DNA of 19,981 nt. It comes from an uncultured Eubacteriales bacterium (lineage in GTDB: Bacteria > Bacillota > Clostridia > UBA1381 > UBA9506). The stretch lies in NCBI GenBank assembly GCA_900545185.1, contig UQYH01000032.1, forward strand, positions 1 through 19,981, in the 5' to 3' direction. Below, piece by piece: positions 1 to 7,559 of this stretch; position 1 is the stretch's first letter; every line of letters starts with the position of its first letter. The notes below the pieces were generated by a model. That model ran no database searches. It was not told where the DNA came from and was given only the letters and a program-made list of their open reading frames with translations. Made by a program: the position numbers and the translations under genes.

Positions 1-1533
1 ATACCCTGCTTGTCCGTCGCTCGAAAAACCTTGATTTTCCAGTGTTTTCAAAAGTATCGTTATCTAACGTCAGCTTTTAACAGACCGGATTTCAAAAGAA
101 TGATTCACGATGCCGAAATAGGCAGAATAAATTGCATTGTTACAAAGGACCTTTCCAGACTCGGACGAAATTATGTTGAAGCCGGATATTATACCGAAGA
201 ATACTTTATTGAACACGATATTAGGTTTATTGCGGTTAATGACGGAATAGACACAATAAAAGACGATAATGACATAGCAGCTTTTCATCACGTACTAAAC
301 GAAATTTATCCAAAACAAGTTTCAAAAAAGGTACGACAAGTAAAAAAGAAAAGTGCCGAGCAGGGAAAGTTTATGGGTAGTCAAGCTCCGTACGGATATA
401 TGAAATCTCCGGAGGATAAGCACATTCTTATAATTGATGACGAAGCCGCATTTATTGTACGCAGGCTGTTCAATGATTTTGCAAATGGTGACAGTGCCCG
501 TATGATAGCGGACAAACTCAACAAAGAAGGAGTAAGCACACCGAGATTTTATCATTATGAAAAAGAAGGTAAGACAAATCCATTATCCGAACAGAAAAAT
601 GTTTGGGGCAGTGCGACGATAACACAACTATTAAAAAATCAGGCATACATAGGAAATATGGTGCAGGGTAAGCGGCAGGTTGTTTCATTCAAAACAAAGA
701 AAATGCGGACTGTTTCACCTGAAAATTGGATTGTTGTTGAAAATACACACGAACCTCTTGTTGAAAAAGAATTATGGGACAGAGTTCAAAAAAGGTTTAA
801 CCGACATCACCATACCGTTGTGAGGAGGACAAAAAACGATATGATAGGTCTGTTTTCAGGACTTATAAAGTGCGCGGACTGTGGTATGCCTTTGGCATAT
901 ATGCGTAAGCAGTTAAAAGACCGTGAAAAGGGTGTGTACCGTTGCAGTAAGTATAATAACAACGGCAGCAAGGCTTGCTCGTCACATTACATTGACGAAG
1001 ATCATATAAGCACATTTATTCTAAATGATATACGCAATTATGCAACTCTTGCCGTAAATGAAAGAGAACATTTGGCGGATAAACTTTACAAGGCGTTAAA
1101 GAAAAGCAATCGTGGCGAAATGGGTAGTGTAAAAACAAAAATCAAAAACATAGAAACACGCTTGCTTGAATTAAACGATAGAATTAAATGCGTATATGAA
1201 GATAAATGCACGGGGAAAATGCCGGAAGATATTGCACTTGGACTTATGAAAAATTTCACAGATGAAAAGGCAGAATTGGAAAAGAAACTGCCAATTATCA
1301 AAAATAAACTCTGCGACATAAGCGAAACCGAGAGTAATATTAACGATTGGCTTGATATGATTAGTCGATATGAAAATATAACGGAGCTTGACCGTGAAAC
1401 TGTGTTCGGGCTTGTTGAAAGCATAACCGTTTACGAAAAAGACCGAAGCGGCGAAAATGTAACGCAGGAAATAAGAATTGAATACCGTTTTATCAAAAAT
1501 CTTTTGCAAAAAGAGAAAGAGGACATTGCTTGA
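1..1533 (+). pseudogene. Large serine recombinase (site-specific), catalytic N-terminus missing
   Basis: This is the body of a large serine recombinase of the kind that moves integrative elements. Visible parts: the back of the resolvase domain (FNRPDF, then TKDLSRLGRNYVEAGYY and IRFIAVNDGIDT, about residues 23-82 counted from a TTG at position 10), the recombinase domain (about 125-270), a zinc ribbon with Cys288, Cys291, Cys312 and Cys323, and a C-terminal coiled coil (about 375-435). Family members normally have about 60 more residues at the start, including the catalytic serine; none of that is recognisable. The reading frame stays open to the window edge, but the codons before FNRPDF do not resemble the family. 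It is visibly more AT-rich than the genes after it, which suggests transfer. It could be a degraded remnant, a recombined chimera or a contig-edge artefact. The family is certain; that the gene is inactive is inference. Confidence 0.8.
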
Positions 1534-1562
1534 TTTCTCAAACAATATCCTCAACTGTTCCG

Positions 1563-1594
1563 TAAATACACTTGCTTGCCCAAAAGTGTATTTA
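1563..1594 (-). terminator. Hairpin after the tRNA-Ser genes
   Basis: An 11-bp perfect inverted repeat (1563-1573 with 1584-1594, 10-base loop) lies just beyond the CCA end of tRNA-Ser(GCT) on the minus strand and 30 bases past the recombinase stop codon. It could end either transcript. There is no long T run on either side, so it is a weak intrinsic terminator at best and may instead be a processing hairpin. Confidence 0.45.
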
Positions 1595-1599
1595 TGTAA

Positions 1600-1691
1600 T
1601 GGCGGAGAAGGAGAGATTTGAACTCTCGCGCCGGTTTCCCGACCTACACCCTTAGCAGGGGCGCCTCTTCGGCCAACTTGAGTACTTCTCC
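1600..1691 (-). tRNA. tRNA-Ser (anticodon GCT)
   Basis: Read on the minus strand this folds as a class II tRNA with a long variable arm. The acceptor stem GGAGAAG pairs with CTTCTCC, followed by discriminator G and an encoded CCA. The anticodon loop CTGCTAA gives GCT (AGC on the plus strand at 1654-1656), reading AGY serine codons. The T-arm has the canonical GTTCAAATC core. It lies 39 bases downstream of tRNA-Ser(TGA) and is probably cotranscribed with it. Confidence 0.96.
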
Positions 1692-1730
1692 GTGCCGAAT
1701 TTATAAAAATTTGATATAAAACTAAGATTA

Positions 1731-1817
1731 TGGCGGAGAGGGTGAGATTCGAACTCACGGTGCTCTCGCATCACTGGTTTTCAAGACCAGCTCCTTAAAC
1801 CGCTCGGACACCTCTCC
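1731..1817 (-). tRNA. tRNA-Ser (anticodon TGA)
   Basis: Minus-strand class II tRNA. The acceptor stem GGAGAGG pairs with CCTCTCC, then discriminator G and an encoded CCA. The anticodon loop CTTGAAA gives TGA (TCA on the plus strand at 1781-1783), reading UCN serine codons. The T-arm GTGAG-TTCGAAT-CTCAC is perfect. It is the first gene behind the promoter at 1837-1865. Confidence 0.97.
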
Positions 1818-1836
1818 ACGCCTCAACGACTATATT

Positions 1837-1865
1837 ATTATACCAGTTTTTCGGAGGTTTGTCAA
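1837..1865 (-). promoter_or_regulatory. Consensus sigma-A promoter for the tRNA-Ser pair
   Basis: On the minus strand a perfect TTGACA (1860-1865) and a perfect TATAAT (1837-1842) are separated by exactly 17 bases. The tRNA-Ser(TGA) 5' end is 19 bases past the -10. Such an all-consensus promoter is typical of stable RNA genes. Confidence 0.92.
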
Positions 1866-1907
1866 TAGCTTTTTTGCATTTTTTACAAGAATTCGTCTGC
1901 TCTATGG

Positions 1908-1945
1908 TAAGATACCCACTACCTTTAGCAGCAGTGGGTATCTTA
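1908..1945 (-). terminator. Hairpin downstream of livF
   Basis: A 13-bp perfect inverted repeat (1908-1920 with 1933-1945) with a 12-base loop lies 68 bases after the livF stop codon, at the end of the minus-strand liv operon. There is no immediate U tract, so it may mark the transcript end by stabilising the 3' end rather than as a textbook intrinsic terminator. Confidence 0.6.
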
Positions 1946-2013
1946 TGCTTACATGAAAAGCTTCGTGCTGCGTTTGCGGCATAGTATGTGAGACAGAAAA
2001 GAGAAGCGATTCA

Positions 2014-2721
2014 TTAACCGCCCAAGTATGCCTTTTTAATTTTATCGCTTTGTGCCAGCTCTGCACCTGTGCCGGAGAACTTAATTCTTCCGGATTCCAG
2101 TACATAAGCACGATCGGCAATTTCAAGTGCCATTTCGGCATTTTGTTCAACCAACAAAATGGTGGTTCCTGTACTATGCAACTCTTTAATAATGTCAAAA
2201 ATCTGTTGTACCAAAATCGGTGCAAGACCCATTGAGGGCTCATCCAGCATTAATAATTTGGGTTGGCTCATTAAAGCACGGCCCATGGCCAGCATTTGCT
2301 GTTCGCCGCCGGAGAGAGTACCGGCAATTTGATTTTTGCGGTGCTTCAGTCGCGGAAAACGGGCATATACATCGGTAATGCCTGCTTTGGTGTAAGCGCC
2401 GTTTGTGTAAGCACCCATTTCCAGGTTTTCCTGTACTGTCATTTGCAAAAATACGTGACGGCCTTCGGGGACGTGCGCGATGCCTTCGGAAACCAGCTTA
2501 TAAGCCGGCGTTTGCGAAATATCGTGATCCATAAAGGTAATGCTGCCGGTTTGAGAGCGCAAAAGACCCGAAATGGTGCGCAGTGTTGTAGTTTTACCGG
2601 CACCGTTGGCACCGATTAAGGCAACAATTTCACCCTGACGGACATTTAATGATACATCCTTTAACGTATGAATTTGGCCGTAATATACATTAATTTGGTC
2701 AACCTTTAACATATCACTCAT
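2014..2721 (-). CDS. livF: Branched-chain amino-acid ABC transporter, ATP-binding protein LivF
   Basis: One of the two cytoplasmic ATPases that power branched-chain amino-acid import through LivHM. The 235 residues match the usual LivF size. Visible are Walker A GANGAGKT (about 37-44), the ABC signature LSGGEQQ, Walker B LLMLDEPSMGLAP and the H-loop LLVEQNAEMA; the QNAEMAL stretch is typical of LivF rather than LivG. The start is ATG at 2721, behind a strong AGGAGG site about 9 bases upstream; the longer open frame begins inside livG and its extra residues do not fit the family. It overlaps the end of livG by 8 bases, implying coupled translation, and is the last gene of the liv operon. Confidence 0.95.
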   Translation of the reverse strand: MSDMLKVDQINVYYGQIHTLKDVSLNVRQGEIVALIGANGAGKTTTLRTISGLLRSQTGSITFMDHDISQTPAYKLVSEGIAHVPEGRHVFLQMTVQENLEMGAYTNGAYTKAGITDVYARFPRLKHRKNQIAGTLSGGEQQMLAMGRALMSQPKLLMLDEPSMGLAPILVQQIFDIIKELHSTGTTILLVEQNAEMALEIADRAYVLESGRIKFSGTGAELAQSDKIKKAYLGG

Positions 2722-3562
2722 TTTCTTTTGCCTCCTTTTTCTTACCCAAGTAGGCCTCGATAACCGTCGGGTTTGCTTTGATTTCATCAGGAGTGCCCTT
2801 GGCAATCACTTTACCGTGATCCAATACGCAAATACCTTCGCAAATGTTCATAACGAGGTTCATATCGTGCTCGATGAGCATAACGGCAATTTTAAAGTTA
2901 TCACGTATACGACGGATGTTTTCCATCAGTTCGGCTGTTTCGGAAGGGTTCATACCGGCAGCAGGTTCATCCAGCAAAATAATGCCGGGATGCGTAGCTA
3001 ACGCTCTTGCAATTTCAAGGCGGCGTTGTGCACCGTAGGGCAGAGAACCGGCTTGGCGGTTTGCCATATCTTCCATTTTAAAGAAAGCCAAAAGCTCCAT
3101 GGCTTCATCCCTGGATTTTTTCTCTGACGATCTGTAACCGAACAGACGCGTAACAGAGGCAATCAGCGGCTGACGGATGGAATTATGCAAGCCGACCTTA
3201 ACATTATCCAAAACGGACATGTTAGAAAACAAACGAATATTTTGGAAGGTTCTGGCAATGCCCATGCGGTTCACCTGTTCGGTTGTTTTTTTGGCTGTAG
3301 ATTTACCATCTAAAATAATAGAACCGCGCGTTGGCTGATATACATTTGTTAATAGGTTAAATACGGTCGTTTTACCGGCGCCGTTCGGGCCGATTAAGCC
3401 TGCAATTTCGGTTCTACCGATCATAAGAGACAGCTCGTCAACCGCAGTCAGACCACCAAAGTCAATGCCGAGATGGTGTGTTTCCAAAATCGGGGTTTTA
3501 TCCACATCGCGTTCCGGCACAATGGCTTTGCTCGGAACAGGTACCATTTTTACTTTATCCAT
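2714..3562 (-). CDS. livG: Branched-chain amino-acid ABC transporter, ATP-binding protein LivG
   Basis: The second ATPase of the importer, 282 residues. Motifs: Walker A GPNGAGKT (about 58-65), TFQNIRLF Q-loop region, signature LPYGAQRRLEIARAL, Walker B IILLDEPAAGMNP and H-loop LIEHDMNLV. The signature has Pro where most ABC proteins have Ser, as is common in LivG. The start is taken as ATG at 3562: an upstream in-frame ATG at 3571 sits directly against the GGGGG ribosome site, too close to be used, while 3562 has a spacing of about 8 bases. With that start it overlaps livM by 8 bases, the same overlap as livG/livF. The N-terminal 25 residues before the ABC domain are slightly longer than usual. 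Confidence 0.95.
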   Translation of the reverse strand: MDKVKMVPVPSKAIVPERDVDKTPILETHHLGIDFGGLTAVDELSLMIGRTEIAGLIGPNGAGKTTVFNLLTNVYQPTRGSIILDGKSTAKKTTEQVNRMGIARTFQNIRLFSNMSVLDNVKVGLHNSIRQPLIASVTRLFGYRSSEKKSRDEAMELLAFFKMEDMANRQAGSLPYGAQRRLEIARALATHPGIILLDEPAAGMNPSETAELMENIRRIRDNFKIAVMLIEHDMNLVMNICEGICVLDHGKVIAKGTPDEIKANPTVIEAYLGKKKEAKENE

Positions 3563-4628
3563 TTGAAACATCCCCCTTTTTGCGTGATGTCATCTTTTTG
3601 ATTTTCGCAAAAAGATTTTCGGTAAACTGTTTAATGGTCGAGTTATTTGTTGCCAGCATAACCAAAATGAGGACAATGGCATAAATCAACATACGGTAGT
3701 CCGCAAACTCTCTCAGCATTTCCGGCAGAATATATAACAGCGTTGTTGCAATAATTGTGCCGGGAATGTTGCCCATGCCGCCCAATACAACGAATACCAA
3801 AATTAAAATAGAGGTGTTAAAGTCGAATTTTCTGGCAACGATGGTAGAGAAGTTCATGGCATACAATGCGCCTGCCATGCCGGCAATAACGGCTGATGTG
3901 ATAAAAGCCGTGAGCTTGTATTTTGTGATATTAATACCGACCGATTCGGCGGCAATTCTGTTATCACGAATCGCTGTTACGGCACGGCCTGTTTTGCTGT
4001 TTACAAGATTCAAGACAACAAACAAGGCAAACAAAATCAATAACACGCCGGCCGGGAAGGTTGAGATTTTACTGATGTCAACAGCGCCCTGCGGCCCGTT
4101 AATAATCATGATACCATCCGTCATATTTAAAGCCTCGGCGCTTTTCATGCCGAAATGCAGACCGGCAGAGTCCAAACCGATATAAACACAGTTGATAATG
4201 TTTTTGATAATTTCACCAAAGGCAAGTGTCACAATGGCCAAATAGTCACCGCGCAGACGAATAACGGGGATACCGATGATCAGTCCCAAAATACCGGCCA
4301 TGATACCACCGACAATAATGGCAAACAAAAGCTTGAGCGGCGAGGGCATACCGGCCTGCATGCAGGCGACGGTGATAACGCCGCTGAAGGCGCCGACGCT
4401 CATAAATCCGGCGTGACCCAAGCTTAACTCACCTAAAAATCCAACCGTGAGATTTAATGAAATGGCCATGACAACGTAGGCGCATATCGGTATCAACAAG
4501 CCGCTGATTTTATTGCTGATCATATTCATTTTCAGCATGGGGTATAAAATGACGAACGCGATGAGCACCATACCGTAGCACTGTATATTGGTTCGTGCAA
4601 ATTTGCTTAATTTTTTGGATGTTTTCAC
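3555..4628 (-). CDS. livM: Branched-chain amino-acid ABC transporter permease LivM
   Basis: Inner-membrane permease that pairs with LivH to form the import channel. It is strongly hydrophobic with about ten membrane segments; the family core NLTVGFLGELSLGHAGFM (about residues 60-80) and the coupling region VGINITKYKLTAF before FITSAVIAGMAGALYA are clear. Start: the open frame reaches a GTG at 4637, but GAGGTGA overlaps that codon; GTG at 4628 lies about 8 bases after the ribosome site and gives 357 residues. livH ends 10 bases upstream. The basic N-terminus (KTSKKLSKFAR) is cytoplasmic by the positive-inside rule. Confidence 0.93.
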   Translation of the reverse strand: MKTSKKLSKFARTNIQCYGMVLIAFVILYPMLKMNMISNKISGLLIPICAYVVMAISLNLTVGFLGELSLGHAGFMSVGAFSGVITVACMQAGMPSPLKLLFAIIVGGIMAGILGLIIGIPVIRLRGDYLAIVTLAFGEIIKNIINCVYIGLDSAGLHFGMKSAEALNMTDGIMIINGPQGAVDISKISTFPAGVLLILFALFVVLNLVNSKTGRAVTAIRDNRIAAESVGINITKYKLTAFITSAVIAGMAGALYAMNFSTIVARKFDFNTSILILVFVVLGGMGNIPGTIIATTLLYILPEMLREFADYRMLIYAIVLILVMLATNNSTIKQFTENLFAKIKKMTSRKKGDVSNG

Positions 4629-4638
4629 GCGTATCACC

Positions 4639-5520
4639 TCACACTTTCTCTGTAATTTTTTTGCCCAAGATGCCTGTAGGCTTCACAAGAAGCACAATAA
4701 TCAAAACGGCAAATACAATTGCGTCGGACAATTCGGTGGAAATATAAGATTTGCTGAAAATTTCGATAATACCCAGCAAAATACCGCCGATCATAGCGCC
4801 GGGAATGGAGCCGATACCGCCGAATACGGCAGCGGTGAAGGCTTTAATACCGGGCATAGCGCCTGTTGTGGGCTGCAAAATCGGATAAGCGGAGCAGAGC
4901 AGTACGCCGGCAATGGCAGCCAAGGCACTGCCGATGGCAAAGGTCAGCGAAATGGTCACATTTACGTTAATACCCATCAATTCGGCCGCGTCCTTGTCCT
5001 CCGACACGGCACGCATGGCTTTACCCATTCTGCTTTTTTTGGTAAATAGCGTCAGTACAATCATAATGATGACGCACGCGATGACCGTTACAATGGATTC
5101 GGCCGTGATAATCAACTTACCGTCAAACAACGAAAGCGAACCGAAGGTTACAATAGATGTAAAGGATTTTGGGTTGCTGCCCCAAATTAAAAGCGCTATA
5201 TTCTGTAGCAGATAGCTGACGCCGATAGCCGTAATTAAAACCGAAAGTGAACCGGCACGGCGCAGAGGTTTATAGGCAAAAGCCTCGATGCCGATGCCAA
5301 GCAAGGTACAAACCAGCATGGCAAGTAAAACAGATAACACAGGCGGCAAGCCTAAATATGCAGATGCGCAGAAAGAAATATATGCACCGACCATAATAAC
5401 GTCACCATGTGCAAAGTTCAACATTTTTGCTATGCCGTATACCATGGTGTAGCCAAGCGCAATCATTGCATACACACTGCCGAGGCTTATCCCGTTTATT
5501 AAATTTGAAATAAAAGTCAT
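4639..5520 (-). CDS. livH: Branched-chain amino-acid ABC transporter permease LivH
   Basis: The partner permease of LivM, 293 residues, which is the usual length. The opening LINGISLGSVYAMIALGYTM, then MLNFAHGDVIMVGAY, is the family hallmark, and the EAA-type coupling loop appears as MRAVSEDKDAAELMGINV. About eight hydrophobic segments follow. ATG at 5520 has a GAGGTG ribosome site 6 bases upstream. It is the first gene after the hairpin at 5663-5698, so its level relative to livJ probably depends on read-through of that hairpin. Confidence 0.95.
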   Translation of the reverse strand: MTFISNLINGISLGSVYAMIALGYTMVYGIAKMLNFAHGDVIMVGAYISFCASAYLGLPPVLSVLLAMLVCTLLGIGIEAFAYKPLRRAGSLSVLITAIGVSYLLQNIALLIWGSNPKSFTSIVTFGSLSLFDGKLIITAESIVTVIACVIIMIVLTLFTKKSRMGKAMRAVSEDKDAAELMGINVNVTISLTFAIGSALAAIAGVLLCSAYPILQPTTGAMPGIKAFTAAVFGGIGSIPGAMIGGILLGIIEIFSKSYISTELSDAIVFAVLIIVLLVKPTGILGKKITEKV

Positions 5521-5552
5521 ATTGACACCTCAATTTTGCAGTTTTTATTTGT

Positions 5553-5637
5553 GCCGTTGAAACGAATAAATGCACTTTTGACATAAATATAAGATACAAT
5601 ATGTGATTTAAAAAATGCATTTATTTGTTTTAACGGC
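5553..5637. repeat. 85-bp imperfect inverted repeat between livJ and livH
   Basis: Two 22-base arms (5553-5574 and 5616-5637) match as inverted repeats at 20 of 22 positions, around an AT-rich 41-base centre. In a plus-strand RNA both mismatches become G-U pairs; in the minus-strand liv mRNA they are C-A mismatches. The arms begin and end with GCCGTT and AACGGC. It could be a short MITE-like insertion or a second structured element in the liv mRNA. I see no clear target duplication. Confidence 0.55.
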
Positions 5638-5662
5638 AATATGGATTGATTCTATAAAACGG

Positions 5663-5698
5663 CTAAAGAAGGCACCGGTTATGCAGTGCCTTCTTTAG
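5663..5698 (-). terminator. Terminator/attenuator hairpin after livJ
   Basis: A 13-bp perfect stem (5663-5675 with 5686-5698, 10-base loop) begins 23 bases after the livJ stop codon. On the minus strand it is followed by a GCCGTTTTATAG tail. Such hairpins after the binding-protein gene commonly let that protein be made in excess of the membrane components, and partly stop transcripts before livH. Confidence 0.75.
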
Positions 5699-5721
5699 TT
5701 TTAAAATTTGAAAGATATAGA

Positions 5722-6891
5722 TTACATACCTACATACACACCGTCTTTAATAACCATACCTTTAGGCTCTTTGGAAACTTCACCGGTTTTAGACCAAGTC
5801 ATATCAAGACCGGTGATACCGTTTAACTTAAAGTCAGCGCTCTTAAAGGTTTCAACCAGCTTTTGACCGATCTCGTCAGCCTTCATATCGGCGGTGATAC
5901 CGGCCTTTTTGCAAGCCTCGTAAATGGCATTGATAACATCGTAGCCGTCGGCTGCAAACTGGTTCGGGGTTTCGTTAAACTTTTCGGTATACTTCTTAAC
6001 AAAGTTTTGCGTCATCTCGTCCTGTGCGTCTGCGGTGAACGGGGTCAGCAGCATAACACCTTCGGCCAGGCTCTTGTCAAAGCCTTTCAGTGTTAAAATA
6101 CCGTCCATACCGTCAACACCGAAGAACTTAGGCTCATACTGCATTTTCTTGGCCTGCGTCAAAATCAGTGAAGCAGGTGTGTAATAAATCGGCAGGAATA
6201 CCAGATCTGCATCAGCTGCTTTAATGTCGTTCAGCTGAGATGTAAAGTCGTTTGCAGAGTCATCCGTAAAGGTTTTAATCGCAACGATGTTTAAGCCCAG
6301 TTCCTTTGCTTCAGATTCAAACTTTTGATAAATACCGGTGGAGTATACATCGGAGTTATTGTAGATAACCGCGATTTTTTCACCTAAGTTTTGTTCCTTA
6401 ATATACTTAGCCGAAGCAACACCCTGGTTCGGATCGGAGAAGCACATTTGGAACATAAAGTTTTTGTTTTTAATAACATCGGGCGAAGAAGCCGACGGTG
6501 TCAGTGAAAAGATATTGTCGCTGTTGGCTTCGGCCGAAACGGCAATACAAGGCTGTGTTGTAACCGTACCCATGGAAATCTGCATGCCCCAGTCTTTTAA
6601 ATTGTTGTATGCATTGATGGCCTTTTCGGCATCGTTTTCATCATCTTCAAACTTTAAGTCAAATTTTAGGTCGCCCTTGGCATTGATTTCTTCCAGAGCA
6701 ATTTCAGCGCCGTTTTTAACGGCCTGGCCGTAAATAGCCGCACTGCCGGTTATCGGGCCGATACCGCCGATTTTAATGACCTTTTCCCCGTCCGGTGTGC
6801 TGTTGCTTTCGCCGTTGCCGCAACCCGCAAGGCAAGTTACCGCCATAACGGCTGTCAAAGCTAAGCTTGCGATTTTTGTTAGCTTTTTCAT
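5722..6891 (-). CDS. livJ: Branched-chain amino-acid ABC transporter substrate-binding lipoprotein
   Basis: Extracellular binding protein (389 residues) that catches leucine, isoleucine, valine or related ligands and hands them to LivHM. Residues 1-24 form a lipoprotein signal peptide: basic KKLTK, a hydrophobic run, then the lipobox LAGC with Cys24 as the lipid-anchored residue, cut by LspA. The mature part begins with a short polar linker and has the type I periplasmic-binding fold opening IKIGGIGPITGSAAIYGQAVKNGAEIALEEIN. ATG at 6891 follows GAGG at 8 bases. It leads the operon, behind the promoter at 7025-7053. The precise ligand cannot be told from sequence; amide, urea and branched-chain amino-acid binders look alike. 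Confidence 0.93.
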   Translation of the reverse strand: MKKLTKIASLALTAVMAVTCLAGCGNGESNSTPDGEKVIKIGGIGPITGSAAIYGQAVKNGAEIALEEINAKGDLKFDLKFEDDENDAEKAINAYNNLKDWGMQISMGTVTTQPCIAVSAEANSDNIFSLTPSASSPDVIKNKNFMFQMCFSDPNQGVASAKYIKEQNLGEKIAVIYNNSDVYSTGIYQKFESEAKELGLNIVAIKTFTDDSANDFTSQLNDIKAADADLVFLPIYYTPASLILTQAKKMQYEPKFFGVDGMDGILTLKGFDKSLAEGVMLLTPFTADAQDEMTQNFVKKYTEKFNETPNQFAADGYDVINAIYEACKKAGITADMKADEIGQKLVETFKSADFKLNGITGLDMTWSKTGEVSKEPKGMVIKDGVYVGM

Positions 6892-7002
6892 ACTTACTAC
6901 CTCTTTCTGATTAAGTTTATTACTTTAAACCTTTCGGCTAAAATAAACATATGGCTTGTACATATATTGTATAGTGTGACGAAACAACCTGATTTTTATC
7001 AT

Positions 7003-7020
7003 ACAATTATGAACAATTGT
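7003..7020 (-). promoter_or_regulatory. Palindrome at the livJ start site (candidate operator)
   Basis: ACAATT (7003-7008) and AATTGT (7015-7020) form an inverted repeat with 6-base spacing, overlapping the expected transcription start of the livJ promoter. The position suits a repressor site. The regulator is not identifiable; the site does not resemble the CodY consensus I know. Confidence 0.35.
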
Positions 7021-7024
7021 TTAA

Positions 7025-7053
7025 ATTTTATCATATATCCGGGCGTATGTCAA
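7025..7053 (-). promoter_or_regulatory. Promoter of the liv operon
   Basis: On the minus strand a perfect TTGACA (7048-7053) and TAAAAT (7025-7030) are 17 bases apart. The start would be near 7018, giving a leader of about 127 bases before livJ. It is divergent from the promoter at 7115-7143. Confidence 0.85.
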
Positions 7054-7114
7054 GAAAATTGTATCTTTTTGTAGGACGGAAGTGCAATAACGCATATTTT
7101 ATTCATTTTTTTTC

Positions 7115-7143
7115 TTGACGAACAGCTTAAACCGTGTTACAAT
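7115..7143 (+). promoter_or_regulatory. Promoter of the DRTGG-yjbQ-TSUP operon
   Basis: TTGACG (7115-7120) and TACAAT (7138-7143) with a 17-base spacer, about 65 bases upstream of the GTG start at 7209. This is the only well-formed plus-strand promoter I see in the gap. Confidence 0.85.
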
Positions 7144-7162
7144 ATGTCATATATTTGCTCTT

Positions 7163-7182
7163 TTTTGCATGAACATGCAAAA
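7163..7182 (+). promoter_or_regulatory. Perfect palindrome downstream of the 7115 promoter (candidate operator)
   Basis: TTTTGCATG (7163-7171) and CATGCAAAA (7174-7182) form a perfect 9-bp inverted repeat around AA. It lies about 12-32 bases after the predicted transcription start, a typical repressor position. The cognate regulator is unknown and is not encoded next to it. Confidence 0.5.
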
Positions 7183-7208
7183 TAACAAACGATGCGGGAG
7201 GCAGGGCC

Positions 7209-7559
7209 GTGACTGTACAAAATTTGATTGACAGCTTCCATTTTACGGTTTATACAAAGGGAAGCCTCTTAAAACCTGTTACGGGCTGTTACATAGGTGA
7301 TGTGTTAAGTCTGGCCATGAGCCGCATACAAAAAGGTCAGATATGGGTGACGGTGCAGGGCAATGTGAATATTGCAGCTGTGGCGGCGCTTACGGAACCG
7401 GCGTGCATCATTTTGGCAGAGGGACGCAAGGCAGATGCCGATACGCTTGCCAAGGCATTAGAGAACGGTATAACCATTTTGGGAACGGAAGAGTCTGCTT
7501 ATCAAACGGCTTGTGTGCTGTTTGGACAGGGAATCGGAAAGGAGAACGAAGAAGTATGA
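7209..7559 (+). CDS. Stand-alone DRTGG-domain protein
   Basis: A small soluble protein of 116 residues. The segment GCYIGDVLSLAMSRIQKG (about 27-44), then IWVTVQGNVNIAAVAAL and ACIILAEGRKADADTLAKA, is the pattern of the DRTGG domain family (PF07085), here without partner domains. Stand-alone DRTGG proteins occur in Clostridia, sometimes beside hydrogenase or kinase genes; their function is unknown and probably regulatory or ligand-sensing. The start is GTG at 7209 with GGGAGG 7 bases upstream. Its TGA overlaps the ATG of the next gene (ATGA), so the two are translationally coupled. I assign the family from recalled patterns, not from a search. Confidence 0.75.
   Translation: MTVQNLIDSFHFTVYTKGSLLKPVTGCYIGDVLSLAMSRIQKGQIWVTVQGNVNIAAVAALTEPACIILAEGRKADADTLAKALENGITILGTEESAYQTACVLFGQGIGKENEEV

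Noticed and set aside
1171..1758. A 195-codon open frame on the minus strand
   Set aside because: It runs through tRNA-Ser(GCT) and antisense through the recombinase; its protein has no family pattern and no ribosome site.
7343..7555. N-terminal extension of the yjbQ reading frame
   Set aside because: It lies inside the DRTGG gene in another frame, is Cys/Gly-rich noise, and YjbQ homology starts exactly at the ATG at 7556.
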